NCBI GenBank assembly: GCA_963837755.1
Contig: CAWIOP010000001.1
Span: 1,550,001 to 1,614,000 of the forward strand
Reading direction: 5' to 3'
Length of the DNA: 64,000 nt
DNA from: JADGHX01 sp963837755
GTDB taxonomy: Bacteria > Pseudomonadota > Gammaproteobacteria > Steroidobacterales > Steroidobacteraceae
Every line of letters begins with the position of its first letter. Positions within the stretch are counted from its first letter, which is position 1. The notes under the pieces were generated by a model. That model made no database searches and was not told the origin of the DNA. It saw only the letters and a list, made by a program, of their open reading frames with translations. Position numbers and translations under genes: made by a program. Shown here one piece after another: positions 34,908 through 46,743 of the stretch.

Positions 34908-36658
34908 ATGAGCGGTCGCACCGAGCGCGAGCTGCACACCGCGTCGTTTCGCTGGCGGGCTCATCTGCTGTTCGGCCTGCTGTCGTTCAGCGCCGCTGCG
35001 CTTGCGTGGCGCGCGGTGGATCTGCAGCTCGTCGACAAGCGCTTCCTGCAGAACAAGGGCACGCAGAACTTCTCGCGCGTGATGGAGATCGCCGCCCATC
35101 GCGGCACCATCACCGACCGCTATGGCGAGCCGCTTGCGGTGAGCACGCCGGTGGACTCCGTCTGGGCGAACCCGAAGGAGCTCGCGCTCGCCCCGGACCA
35201 GATTCCGCGCCTCGCTAGGGCGCTGAAGATGAGCAACCAGGAGCTCACCCGCCGCATCACGAGCAACCTGTCGCGCGAGTTTCTCTATCTCTCGCGCCAC
35301 CGGCAGCCGGCGGACGCGCAGAAGGTCAAGGCGCTCGGCATTCCGGGCGTCTATCTCATGCGCGAGTACCGCCGCTACTACCCGGCGGGCGAAGTGGCGG
35401 GCCACATTCTGGGCTTCACCAACGTGGACGACGCGGGGCAGGAAGGCCTGGAGCTCGCGTTCGATCATTGGCTAGCGGGCGAAGACGGCGCGAAACGCGT
35501 GATTCAGGATCGCTACGGCCGCATCGTGCAGGACGTGGACAGCATCCGCGCCGTGCGCCCCGGCCGCGACCTCGTGCTCGCCATCGACCTGCGCATCCAG
35601 TACCTGGCCTATCGCGGCCTCAAGTCGGCCATTCGCGAGAACCGCGCGCGTGCCGGCTCGGTGGTGGTGCTGGACGTGACGACGGGCGAAGTGCTGGCGA
35701 TGGTGAACCAGCCCGCCTACAACCCGAACGACCGCTCGCAGTTCAGCGCGGCGATGTATCGCAACCGCGCGGTCACCGACATCTTCGAGCCCGGCTCGAG
35801 CATGAAGCCGTTCGTGGTGGCCGCGGGGCTCGCCTCCGGCAAGTACGTCGAAGACAGCCTCATCGACACTTCGCCGGGCTTCATCAAGGTGGGCGCGACC
35901 ACCGTGGAAGACGAGCACGGCAGCCTCGGCCGCATCAACCTCGCCACGGTTCTCGCGAAGAGCTCGAACGTCGGAATGTCGCTCCTCGCGCTGTCGCTCG
36001 AGCCGGAGCAGATGTGGAACACGCTCACGCAGCTGGGTTTCGGGCAGGTGACGACGAGCGGCTATCCCGGCGAATCCGCTGGCCTCCTGAGCCACTACTC
36101 TCACTGGCGTGCGGTCGCCATCTCGCGCATGAGTTACGGCTACAATCTCTCCGTGACGCCGCTGCAGCTGGCGCATGCGTACGCCACGCTCGGCGCGAAG
36201 GGTGTGATGCGCCCGGTTTCGTTCCTGCGAGTGGAAGGCAGCCCCCCGGGCGTTCAGGCGCTCGACGCGAAGGTGAGCGGCGGGCTCATCCATCTGCTCG
36301 AGTCGGTCGTTACGTCGGAAGGCACCGGCCTTCGTGCGGCGATTCCCGGCTACCGCGTTTCCGGAAAGACGGGTACGGCCTATAAGGCAATGGCCGGCGG
36401 GTATTCCACCGACAAATACATGGCCGTGTTCGGTGGCATTGCCCCTGCAACGAATCCGCGGCTCGCGGCGGTGGTCGTCATCGACGAGCCGACAGCCGGC
36501 AAGCACCAGGGTGGTGAGGTTTCCGCGCCCCTGTTTTCCGAAGTCGTGGGTGGCGCGCTGCGCCTCATGGCGGTGCCGCCCGACCAGATCGTGCGCGGCA
36601 TGGATGACGTATCCAAGCCCGTGCAGGCGCAGGCTGACGCAGCGCCGGTGAGACGCAG

Positions 36659-36662
<4 letters not shown>
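34908..36662 (+). CDS. ftsI: Septal peptidoglycan transpeptidase FtsI (PBP3)
   Basis: FtsI cross-links septal peptidoglycan in the periplasm. The ATG at 34908 gives 584 residues. A short cytoplasmic start is followed by one membrane helix (about residues 18-38) and a pedestal domain with RGTITDRYGEPLAVST. The catalytic set is GSSMKPF (nucleophile about Ser297), KSSN and SGKTGTA. The frame is open from 34719, overlapping ftsL, so the start was chosen by topology. The stop overlaps the murE ATG. Confidence 0.96.
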
Positions 36663-38250
<1,588 letters not shown>

Positions 38251-38254
<4 letters not shown>

Positions 38255-39645
38255 AGCGCACGCTAGGGGGTCTCGCGCATGCCTGCGGCGGTCGGCTCCA
38301 TGGAGCCGACCGCACGTATACCGGCGTTTCTACCGACACGCGCACGCTCGCCGCGGGTGAGCTGTTCGTGGCGCTGCACGGCCCGAACTTCAACGGCAAC
38401 GATTTCGTCGACGCCGCGATGAAAGCCGGCGCCGCCGGCGCGCTCGTGGATGCGCAACAGCCCGCGCCTGTCGCGCAGGTTGTCGTTCCGAACACGCAGA
38501 AGGCGCTCGAGAAGGCCGCGCACACATGGCGGATGGGTTTCTCCATCCCGCTCGTGGGCGTGGCCGGCAGCAATGGCAAGACCACGGTCAAGGAGATGAT
38601 CTCGACGATTCTCGCGCGGGCGGGCACGTGCCTGGCCACACGCGGCAATCTCAACAATCACATCGGCGTGCCGCTCACGCTGTTGCGGCTCGAAGCCGGG
38701 CAGAAGTTCGCCGTGGTCGAGATGGGCGCAAACGCGCCCGGTGAAGTGGCGCTGCTCGTGGAGATCGGCAGGCCCACGGTCGGCATCATCACGAATGCGG
38801 GCGCGGAGCATCTGGAAGGCTTCGGCAGCCTCGAAGGCGCGGCGCGCGCCGAAGGCGAGATGGTCGCGGGCCTGGAGCCCGGCGCCACGGCCGTCATCAA
38901 TGCGGACGACGAGTTCGCGGATCTGTGGCGGGGCATGACGCGCGCGAAGATTGTGACCTTCGGCCTGGAGGCGGGCGCGGATTTCACGGCCACCGACGTT
39001 CGCACTGGCATCGGCGCGGAGGGCTTCATCACGCGCTTCACTCTCGTGAGCCCCATTGGCCGTGCGCCCATCGAGCTGAAGCTGGCGGGCCGGCACAACG
39101 TGGTCAACGCGCTTGGCGCGGCGGCGGCGGCAGCGGCCGCCGGTGTAACGCTGGATCACATCGTTGCGGGCCTTGGTTCAGTGGCCGCCGTGAAGGGCCG
39201 GCTGCAGCTGAAGACCACGCGCCACGGCGCCGTGCTCATCGATGACTCCTACAACGCCAACCCGAGCTCCGTGCACGCGGGCATCGAAGTGCTCGAGCAG
39301 CTCGAAGGCGGGCGCAAGTGGCTCGTATTCGGGCAGATGGGTGAGCTGGGCGATTTCGCCGCGGAGGCGCACGACGAGATTGGAACGTTTGCGCGTGCGC
39401 GTGGCGTGGAACGCATGTTTGCCGTCGGCAAGGACGCACAGCGCACCGTGAAAAGCTTCGGCGCCGGCGCCGAATGGTTTGCGGATACCACCGCACTCTC
39501 TCAGGCCGTGGACGCCGTGCTGGCGCCCGATGTTCGCCTGCTCGTGAAAGGTTCGCGCTCGAACCGACTCGAACGCGTAGTGGAAGCGCTGGGCGGCATA
39601 CCGCTGGGTGCCGCGCCGGCGTCTTCAGAACGGAAAGAAGGCTAG
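38251..39645 (+). CDS. murF: UDP-MurNAc-tripeptide D-Ala-D-Ala ligase MurF
   Basis: MurF attaches the D-Ala-D-Ala dipeptide, completing the pentapeptide precursor. The 464-residue protein has the ATP loop VAGSNGKTTVKEMISTILAR. A carboxylated-lysine region and the motif LIDDSYNANPSSVHAGIEVL are also present. It follows murE with an ATGA overlap, and mraY starts 3 bp after its stop. Confidence 0.96.
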
Positions 39646-39648
39646 CCC

Positions 39649-40734
39649 GTGCTCTACTGGCTCACACAACAACTCACGTCCTGGCACACGGGCTTCAACG
39701 TCTTTTCGTACCTGACGTTCCGCGCCATTCTCGCCACTGTCACGGCACTCGCGTTCTCGCTCGTCGTCGGGCCGAAGATGATCGCGCGCCTGTCGCGTTA
39801 CCAGATCGGCCAGGTGGTGCGCACCGACGGGCCGAAGTCGCACCTGCCCAAGGCCGGCACGCCGACGATGGGCGGCGCGCTCATTCTCGTGTCCATCCTG
39901 TTCGCGACGCTGCTGTGGGCCGACCTGCGCAACCGTTTCGTGTGGACGGTGCTCGGCGTCACGTTCGCATTCGGCCTCATCGGCTTCTACGACGATTACC
40001 TGAAGCTCGTCGTGGGCAACTCGCGCGGCCTCATCGCCCGCTGGAAATATCTCTGGCAGTCCGTGGCGGGCTTGAGCACGGCGGCGGTGCTCTACTGGAC
40101 GGCGTCGAGCCCCGCGGAAACCACGCTGTTCCTGCCGTTCGCCAAGTCGTTCGCGGCGCCGCTGAGCGCGCCCGTATTCATCGCCATCACCTATTTCATG
40201 ATCGTCGGCATGAGCAACGCGGTGAACCTCACCGACGGGCTCGATGGGCTTGCGATCATGCCGGCGGCGCTGGTCGCGGCGGCGCTCGGCGTGTTTGCCT
40301 ATGCCAGCGGCAACGCTGTGTTCGCGGAGTACCTCTCCATTCCCGCCGTTCCGCATGCGGGTGAATGTCTCATCTTCTGCGCGGCGCTCGCGGGATCGGG
40401 CCTGGGGTTCCTGTGGTTCAACGCCTACCCCGCGCAGGTGTTCATGGGCGACATCGGCGCGCTCGCCATCGGCGCGGCCATCGGCGTCATCGCCGTGATC
40501 GTGCGGCAAGAGATCGTCGCGCTCGTCATGGGTGGCATCTTCGTGCTGGAGACGGCATCGGTCATCCTGCAGGTCGCATCCTTCAAGCTCACGGGCCGCC
40601 GCATCTTCCGCATGGCGCCCATTCACCACCACTTCGAGCTGAAGGGCTGGGCGGAGCCGAAGGTGATCGTGCGCTTCTGGATCATCTCGCTGATCCTCGT
40701 GCTCATCGGGCTTGCCACGCTGAAACTCAGATGA
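39649..40734 (+). CDS. mraY: Phospho-MurNAc-pentapeptide transferase MraY
   Basis: MraY joins phospho-MurNAc-pentapeptide to undecaprenyl phosphate, giving lipid I. The GTG at 39649 gives 361 residues with about ten membrane helices. Active-site motifs are IGFYDDYLKL, VNLTDGLDGLAIMP and IHHHFELKGWAE. It is within the normal length range and overlaps murD by four bases. Confidence 0.96.
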   Translation: MLYWLTQQLTSWHTGFNVFSYLTFRAILATVTALAFSLVVGPKMIARLSRYQIGQVVRTDGPKSHLPKAGTPTMGGALILVSILFATLLWADLRNRFVWTVLGVTFAFGLIGFYDDYLKLVVGNSRGLIARWKYLWQSVAGLSTAAVLYWTASSPAETTLFLPFAKSFAAPLSAPVFIAITYFMIVGMSNAVNLTDGLDGLAIMPAALVAAALGVFAYASGNAVFAEYLSIPAVPHAGECLIFCAALAGSGLGFLWFNAYPAQVFMGDIGALAIGAAIGVIAVIVRQEIVALVMGGIFVLETASVILQVASFKLTGRRIFRMAPIHHHFELKGWAEPKVIVRFWIISLILVLIGLATLKLR

Positions 40735-42092
40735 ACACGGGACGCGTCAAACCTTCTTCCGCGGTGATCGTCGGCCTGGGCAAGACCGGCTTCTCGTGCG
40801 CGCGCTATCTGCACGCGCACGGCTGGCGCATCGCCATCACCGATACGCGCGAGCACCCACCGGAGCTGACGAAGCTGCAGGCGTTCGACCCTTCCATTCC
40901 GGTGCGGCTCGGCGGGCTCGACACAAAACTGCTCGACGATGCGCTGTGCGTGGTGGTCTCGCCGGGCATTTCGCTCGCGGAGCCTTTCTGCGTCGAAGCG
41001 CGCCGTCGTGGCCTCGAGATCGTCGGCGACGTGGAGCTGTTCGCGCGCGCGGTGGACGCGCCCGTTGTCGGCATCACGGGCACCAATGGCAAGAGCACGG
41101 TCACCACGCTGATCGGCCGCATGGCGAGCCGCGCGGGCCTGAACGTGCGTGTTGGCGGCAACCTGGGTGAGCCCGCGCTCGATCTGCTGTCCGCATCCGA
41201 AAGCGATGCGCGCAAGACCGAGCTCTACGTGCTGGAGCTCTCCAGCTATCAGCTCGAATCCACGGAATCGCTCGATCTGAAGGCCGGCGTCGTGCTGAAC
41301 GTGACGCCGGATCACATGGACCGCTACGCCACGATCGAGGACTACGCCGCCGCCAAGGCGCGCATCTTTACCCGATGCGACACCGCGGTGATCAACCTCG
41401 ATGACCCGCTGGTCGTGGCCATGCCGGGCCCGGGCCAGCGCACGCTGGGCTTCTCACTGCGTGCGTCCATCGGCGCGGAATACGCGGTGGTCACGGGTTT
41501 CGACTCGAAGTGGTGGCTCACCCGACGCGGGGAGCTGCTGTTGCCGGTTTCGCAGATGAAGATTTCCGGGCTCCACAACGCCGCAAACGCGCTTGCCGCG
41601 CTCGCACTGGGCGAGGCGCTCGGCCTGCCGCTGCACGTGATGCTCCAGGAGCTGCGCGAGTTCCCCGGCCTTCCCCACCGTTCGCAGTGGGTGGCGGATG
41701 TGAACGGCGTGACTTACGTGAACGACTCCAAGGGAACGAACGTAGGCGCCACGCTCGCAGCGGTCGCCGGCATGAGCGGCCCGCTGGTGATGATTGCCGG
41801 CGGCGACGGCAAGAATCAGGACTTCGCGCCGCTCGCCGACGCGTTCCGCGGCAAAGTGCGTCACGCGGTGCTCATCGGTCGCGACGCGCAGGCGATTGCG
41901 GACGCGCTCGAGGGCGTGTGCAGCGTTGAGCGCGCCGCGACGCTCGAGGAAGCGGTGCGCGCGGCAGCTCGTGTGGCCAAGGCGGGTGACACCGTTCTGC
42001 TTTCGCCCGCGTGCGCCAGCCTCGACATGTTCCGCGACTACACCCATCGCGGCGCCGTGTTCACGCAGGCCGTGAAGGATCTCGCGGCATGA
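40731..42092 (+). CDS. murD: UDP-MurNAc-L-alanine:D-glutamate ligase MurD
   Basis: MurD adds D-glutamate to UDP-MurNAc-L-Ala in the cytosol. The ATG at 40731 overlaps the mraY stop and gives 453 residues. Motifs are AVIVGLGKTGFSCARYL at the start, VVGITGTNGKSTVTTLIGR, LELSSYQLEST and VNDSKGTN. The frame is open from 40365, but that is mraY antisense-frame sequence. The stop overlaps the ftsW ATG. Confidence 0.96.
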   Translation: MNTGRVKPSSAVIVGLGKTGFSCARYLHAHGWRIAITDTREHPPELTKLQAFDPSIPVRLGGLDTKLLDDALCVVVSPGISLAEPFCVEARRRGLEIVGDVELFARAVDAPVVGITGTNGKSTVTTLIGRMASRAGLNVRVGGNLGEPALDLLSASESDARKTELYVLELSSYQLESTESLDLKAGVVLNVTPDHMDRYATIEDYAAAKARIFTRCDTAVINLDDPLVVAMPGPGQRTLGFSLRASIGAEYAVVTGFDSKWWLTRRGELLLPVSQMKISGLHNAANALAALALGEALGLPLHVMLQELREFPGLPHRSQWVADVNGVTYVNDSKGTNVGATLAAVAGMSGPLVMIAGGDGKNQDFAPLADAFRGKVRHAVLIGRDAQAIADALEGVCSVERAATLEEAVRAAARVAKAGDTVLLSPACASLDMFRDYTHRGAVFTQAVKDLAA

Positions 42093-43321
42093 ACAGCGCA
42101 GTCATGAAGGGCGGAGCCAGCGCCTCGAGGGCCTTTGCGCGCTCCGGCAGCCGCACCGGCCTCACCATTCACATCGACTGGATGACGGTCGGGCTCGTGC
42201 TCGCCATCCTGCTGTTCGGGCTCGTGATGGTGACGTCCGCCTCCATCTCGATCGCGAGCAAGGAAACGGGCGACGTCTTCTACTATCTGGAGCGGCAGCT
42301 CATTCTGTCGATCGTCGGCTGCATGGCGGCCGCCTTCGTGTTCTGCCTGCCCACGCGCCTGCTGGAGCGAATCTCCACGCCGCTGCTGATCGCGGCGGGC
42401 GCGCTGCTGCTCATCGTGCTCATTCCGGGCCTGGGCCATTCGGTCAACGGCAGCCGCCGCTGGGTTCGCCTCATCGGCTTCAACTTCCAGGTGTCGGAGC
42501 TGACGCGCGTTTTCGTGCTCATCTACGTGGCAAGCTACGCCGTGCGGCGCTCCGAAGAGTTGCGCGGAACACTTGCGGGGCTCGCCAAGCCGCTGGGCCT
42601 GCTCGCGCTCGTCGGCGCGCTGCTGCTGCTGGAGCCCGACTTCGGCGCGGCCACAGTGCTCTTCGCCACGGGGTTCGGCCTTCTCTTCATCGCCGGCGCG
42701 CGCCTGCGCTACACCATCGGCATGATGCTCATCGCGGGCGCGGGGTTTGCGGCGCTGGCCGTGACGTCGCCTTATCGACTCCGCCGCATCCTGGCATTCC
42801 TCGATCCGTGGGCGGATTACGAGCGCAGCGGCTTCCAGCTCGCGCAGTCGCTCATCGCCATCGGGCGCGGCGAATGGTTCGGCGTGGGCCTCGGGGGCAG
42901 CGTGCAGAAGCTGTTCTACCTGCCCGAGGCGCACACAGACTTCCTGTTCGCCGTGCTCGCGGAGGAGCTGGGGCTGGTCGGCGTGGTGCTGACACTCGCG
43001 CTCTTCATCGCTCTCGTGTGGCGCAGCTTCTACATTGCGCGGCTCGCGCAGAATGTCGGGCTGCAGTTCGCCGCGTATCTCGCGGTGGGCTTCGGGCTCT
43101 GGCTGGGGCTGCAGGCGTTCATCAACATCGGCGTGAACATGGGCGTGCTCCCGACCAAGGGCCTGACGCTGCCGCTCATGAGCTACGGCCGCTCGAGCCT
43201 CATCGTCACGCTGGCGTGGGTGGGGTTGCTGTTGCGCGTGTATCACGAGGCCATGGCGGAAGGCCGCGGGTCGGCGAGCGTGCGCAAGGCCGGCGCCCAC
43301 CGCGAGGAGGCCGAGCAGTGA
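42089..43321 (+). CDS. ftsW: Septal peptidoglycan polymerase FtsW
   Basis: FtsW is a SEDS-family glycosyltransferase that polymerises lipid II at the septum with FtsI. The ATG at 42089 gives 410 residues with about ten membrane helices. Typical blocks are HSVNGSRRWVRLIGFNFQVS, LLLEPDFGAATVLF with the catalytic Asp, EAHTDFLFAVLAEELGLVG and LPLMSYGRSSLI. The stop overlaps the murG start. Confidence 0.96.
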   Translation: MNSAVMKGGASASRAFARSGSRTGLTIHIDWMTVGLVLAILLFGLVMVTSASISIASKETGDVFYYLERQLILSIVGCMAAAFVFCLPTRLLERISTPLLIAAGALLLIVLIPGLGHSVNGSRRWVRLIGFNFQVSELTRVFVLIYVASYAVRRSEELRGTLAGLAKPLGLLALVGALLLLEPDFGAATVLFATGFGLLFIAGARLRYTIGMMLIAGAGFAALAVTSPYRLRRILAFLDPWADYERSGFQLAQSLIAIGRGEWFGVGLGGSVQKLFYLPEAHTDFLFAVLAEELGLVGVVLTLALFIALVWRSFYIARLAQNVGLQFAAYLAVGFGLWLGLQAFINIGVNMGVLPTKGLTLPLMSYGRSSLIVTLAWVGLLLRVYHEAMAEGRGSASVRKAGAHREEAEQ

Positions 43322-44403
43322 AGCGGCCGGTGCTCATCATGGCGGGCGGCACGGGCGGGCATGTGTTTCCGGCACTGGCGCTCGCACGCCTGCTGCGCGC
43401 GCGCTCGTACAACGTGGTGTGGCTCGGCACGCGGCGCGGGCTCGAGGCGCGCGTCGTTCCGCAGAACGACTTCCCCATCGAGTGGCTTTCCGTCGGCGGC
43501 CTGCGCGGCAAGGGCATCGCGACTCTGCTCGCGGCGCCGTTTCGCCTGGCGCTTGCGCTCGCCCAGGCGCTGTGCGTGATGCGGCGGCACCGGCCGATCG
43601 TTGTCGTGGGTCTCGGTGGCTTCGTCACGGGGCCGGGCGGAGTGGCCGCATGGCTCACGCGCGCGCCGCTCGTCATTCACGAGCAGAACGCCATCGCCGG
43701 TTTCACGAACCGCCGCCTTGCGCCGCTGGCTCGCGAAGTGCTCACGGCGTTTCCCAACAGCTTCGACGCGAATACCAAAGCCCGCGCCATCGGCAACCCG
43801 GTGCGCCAGGAGATCTTCGCGGTGCCGACGCCGGCCGCGCGTTTTGCCCAGCGCTCGGGCGCGATCCGCATTCTCGTCATTGGCGGAAGCCTGGGCGCCA
43901 TGAAGCTGAATGCCGTGGTGCCGTTCGCCATCGCGCGGCTTGCGGGCTTCCTCAACGTGGACGTGCGCCACCAGGCCGGCGAGCGCTGGATCGAATCCGC
44001 CCGCAAGAGCTACGCCGACGCAAACGTGCGCGCCGATGTGAAGCCGTTCATCGAAGACATGGCGGAAGCCTATGCGTGGGCCGATCTCGTGATCTGCCGC
44101 GCGGGTGCGCTCACCATCTCAGAGCTGGCGGCCGCCGGCGTTGCGGCGATTCTCGTGCCGTTTCCGCATGCCGTGGACGATCACCAGACGCACAACGCGC
44201 AATACCTGGTGCAGGAAGGCGCGGCCGTGCTGATTCACGACCGTGACGTCACGGCGGAGCGCCTCGCCGAAGAGCTGCGCAACCTGTGTGCCGGCCGCGG
44301 CAAGCTGCTCGCGATGGCCGAGCGCGCGCGCCTGCTCGCACGCCCGCACGCGGCTGAAGAGCTCGCGGAAGCCTGCCTCAGGTACGCGAGGAACGCGGCA
44401 TGA
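43318..44403 (+). CDS. murG: UDP-GlcNAc:lipid I GlcNAc transferase MurG
   Basis: MurG adds GlcNAc to lipid I on the inner face of the membrane, giving lipid II. The GTG at 43318 overlaps the ftsW stop (GTGA) and gives 361 residues starting with KRPVLIMAGGTGGHVFPALA. The motif VVGLGGFVTGPGG and the donor site VICRAGALTISELAAAGVAA are clear. The ORF extends upstream inside ftsW and should be ignored. Confidence 0.96.
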   Translation: MKRPVLIMAGGTGGHVFPALALARLLRARSYNVVWLGTRRGLEARVVPQNDFPIEWLSVGGLRGKGIATLLAAPFRLALALAQALCVMRRHRPIVVVGLGGFVTGPGGVAAWLTRAPLVIHEQNAIAGFTNRRLAPLAREVLTAFPNSFDANTKARAIGNPVRQEIFAVPTPAARFAQRSGAIRILVIGGSLGAMKLNAVVPFAIARLAGFLNVDVRHQAGERWIESARKSYADANVRADVKPFIEDMAEAYAWADLVICRAGALTISELAAAGVAAILVPFPHAVDDHQTHNAQYLVQEGAAVLIHDRDVTAERLAEELRNLCAGRGKLLAMAERARLLARPHAAEELAEACLRYARNAA

Positions 44404-45820
44404 CGTCGGTTGTCACGGACCGCATGCGGCGGATCAACACCATCCACTTCGTCGGCATCGGCGGCAGTGGCATGGGTGGCATCGCCGAGGTGCTGATCAA
44501 TCTCGGCTACAAGGTGCAGGGCTCCGACCTGAAGCCGAACAACGTCACCGCGCGCCTGACCAGACTCGGCGCGAAAGTGTCGTTCGGCCACGCTGCGCAG
44601 AATGTGCAGGGGGCGGATGTTGTCGTGGTGTCGAGCGCCGTTGCGCAGGACAACCCGGAGCTGCTCGCCGCGAAAGAGAATCGCATCCCGGTGGTTCCGC
44701 GCGCCGAGATGCTCGGTGAGCTGATGCGCTTCCGTTATTCGATCGCGGTGGCGGGCACGCACGGCAAGACCACCACGACGAGCCTCGTCGCCAGCATTCT
44801 CGCCGAAGGCGGCGAAGATCCCACGTTCGTGATCGGCGGCCGCCTCAAGAGCGCGGACAGCAACGCGCGCCTGGGCGCCGGCCATTACCTCGTGGCCGAG
44901 GCCGACGAGAGCGATGCGTCGTTCACGCACCTGCAGCCGCTCATCGCCGTCGTCACGAACATCGACAACGATCATCTCGCCACGCACGAGGGCGATTTCG
45001 AGCGGCTCAAGCACAGCTTCGTCGACTTCCTGCACAACCTGCCGTTCTACGGCCTCGCCGTGGTGTGCAGCGACGACGAGCACGTACGCGGCATTCTCGA
45101 TCGCATCGGCCGGCCGATCGTGACGTACGGCTTGTCCGAAGGCGTGGATCTGCGCGCCGTGAATATCCGGCCGCGCGGGCTGCAAACGGATTTCCAGGTG
45201 GTGCGTGCGGGTGGCGCACCGTTCGAAGTCACGGTGAACCTGCCGGGCACGCACAACGTGCTGAACTCACTCGCCGCGATCGCCGTCGGGCTGGAGTTGG
45301 GCGTCGACGAGAAGGCCATCGGCCGCGCGCTTGCCGGCTTCCAGGGCATCGACCGCCGCCTGCAGCACATCGCAGATGTCGACACGCCCGTGGGCCGCAT
45401 CACCATCGTCGACGATTACGGCCATCACCCCACGGAAGTCGCCGCGACGCTGCAGGCGCTTCGCCAGGGCTATGCCGGCCGTCGCCTCGTGCTCGCGTTC
45501 CAGCCTCACCGCTACACGCGCACGCGCGACCTCATCGACGACTTCGCCAAGGTGCTTTCCGCCGCCGACGCGTTGCTCATCACCGAGGTCTACGCGGCGG
45601 GCGAAGCGCCGATCGCCGGCGCGGATGGCCGCGCGATCTGCCGCGCAGTGCGCAGCCGCGGTCACGTGGAGCCTGTGTTCGTCGAGAAAGCGGAAGACCT
45701 CGCCGCGGCGCTGGCCGACGTGATTCGCGACAACGACGTCATCGTCACCATGGGTGCGGGCACATCAGCACCGTCTCGCACGCGCTGCCCGCACAACTCG
45801 CACGCAAGGGGGCGCAGTGA
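44400..45820 (+). CDS. murC: UDP-MurNAc:L-alanine ligase MurC (C-terminal frame break)
   Basis: MurC adds L-alanine to UDP-MurNAc. The first 450 residues are normal: HFVGIGGSGMGGIAEVL, then the ATP loop VAGTHGKTTTTSLVASIL, then ATLQALRQ and the PHRYTRTRDL block. Near 45757 the frame leaves the family. The next frame gives HISTVSHALPAQLARKG, the true end, stopping at 45820. One missing base in GCGGGCACATC would explain this. Read literally the gene runs to 45857 with an altered tail and overlaps murB. I take the family end as correct and suspect a sequence error. Confidence 0.92.
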
Positions 45821-45823
45821 GCC

Positions 45824-46714
45824 GTGGCAGTCGCTCCCGAATTCATGCCACGCGTGAAACGCGACGAGCCCATGAGCCGGCATACGTCGTGGCACGTGGG
45901 CGGCCCCGCGGAGGTGTATTTCAATCCGCACAACCGCGACGATCTGACGGCGTTCCTGCGCCAGCTCGAGCCGAACGTGCCCATCTGCTGGGTCGGCCTC
46001 GGCAGCAACCTGCTCGTGCGCGACGGCGGTCTCGATGGCGTCGTGATCTCCACTCACGGCACGCTCGACCGTCTCGAACGCCTGAGCGAAACCACGGTGT
46101 TCGCCGAAGCGGGCGTCGCCTGCGCGCGCATCGCCAGGCAATGCATCAAGTGGGGTCTCGGCCCGGCCGAGTTCTTCGCAGGCATCCCCGGCACGATGGG
46201 CGGTGCGCTCGCGATGAACGCCGGCGCCTTCGGCGGCGAGACGTGGCGCCACGTTCTCGAAGTGGAGACGGTGGATCGCCACGGCAGGCGGCACGCGCGC
46301 CAGGCCAGCGAATTCAAGGTGAGCTATCGCCACGTCGATCTCCCCGTGGCGGATGAGTGGTTCCTGAGCGCGACGCTCACCTTCGAGCACAAGCCCGGCG
46401 CCAACGAAGCGGAAGTGCGCGAACTGCTTGCGAAGCGCAAGGCCACGCAGCCCATCGGTGAATGGAGCTGCGGCTCGACGTTCACGAACCCGCCGCGGGA
46501 TCACGCGGCGCGGCTCATCGAAGTGTCGGGGCTCAAGGGCTTCCGTATCGGCGATGCGTCGGTGTCCGCGAAGCACGCGAATTTCATCATCAATCACGGC
46601 GAGGCGAAGGCGGCCGACATCGAAGCGCTGATCGCACACGTGCAGGGCACGGTGGAGAGGCTGCACGGCGTGCGCCTGAACCCGGAAGTTCGCATCGTCG
46701 GCAAGCCGGCGTGA
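45824..46714 (+). CDS. murB: UDP-N-acetylenolpyruvoylglucosamine reductase MurB
   Basis: MurB reduces the enolpyruvyl group made by MurA, giving UDP-MurNAc, using FAD and NADPH. The 296-residue type I protein has an FAD site ICWVGLGSNLLVRDGGLDGV. GIPGTMGGALAMNAGAFGGE and SCGSTFTNP, with the proton-donating serine, are present. The GTG at 45824 is preferred; an ATG at 45845 is possible. It follows murC within four bases. Confidence 0.95.
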   Translation: MAVAPEFMPRVKRDEPMSRHTSWHVGGPAEVYFNPHNRDDLTAFLRQLEPNVPICWVGLGSNLLVRDGGLDGVVISTHGTLDRLERLSETTVFAEAGVACARIARQCIKWGLGPAEFFAGIPGTMGGALAMNAGAFGGETWRHVLEVETVDRHGRRHARQASEFKVSYRHVDLPVADEWFLSATLTFEHKPGANEAEVRELLAKRKATQPIGEWSCGSTFTNPPRDHAARLIEVSGLKGFRIGDASVSAKHANFIINHGEAKAADIEALIAHVQGTVERLHGVRLNPEVRIVGKPA

Positions 46715-46743
46715 TGCGCATGAAGACTGAGGAATCCTTGTAG

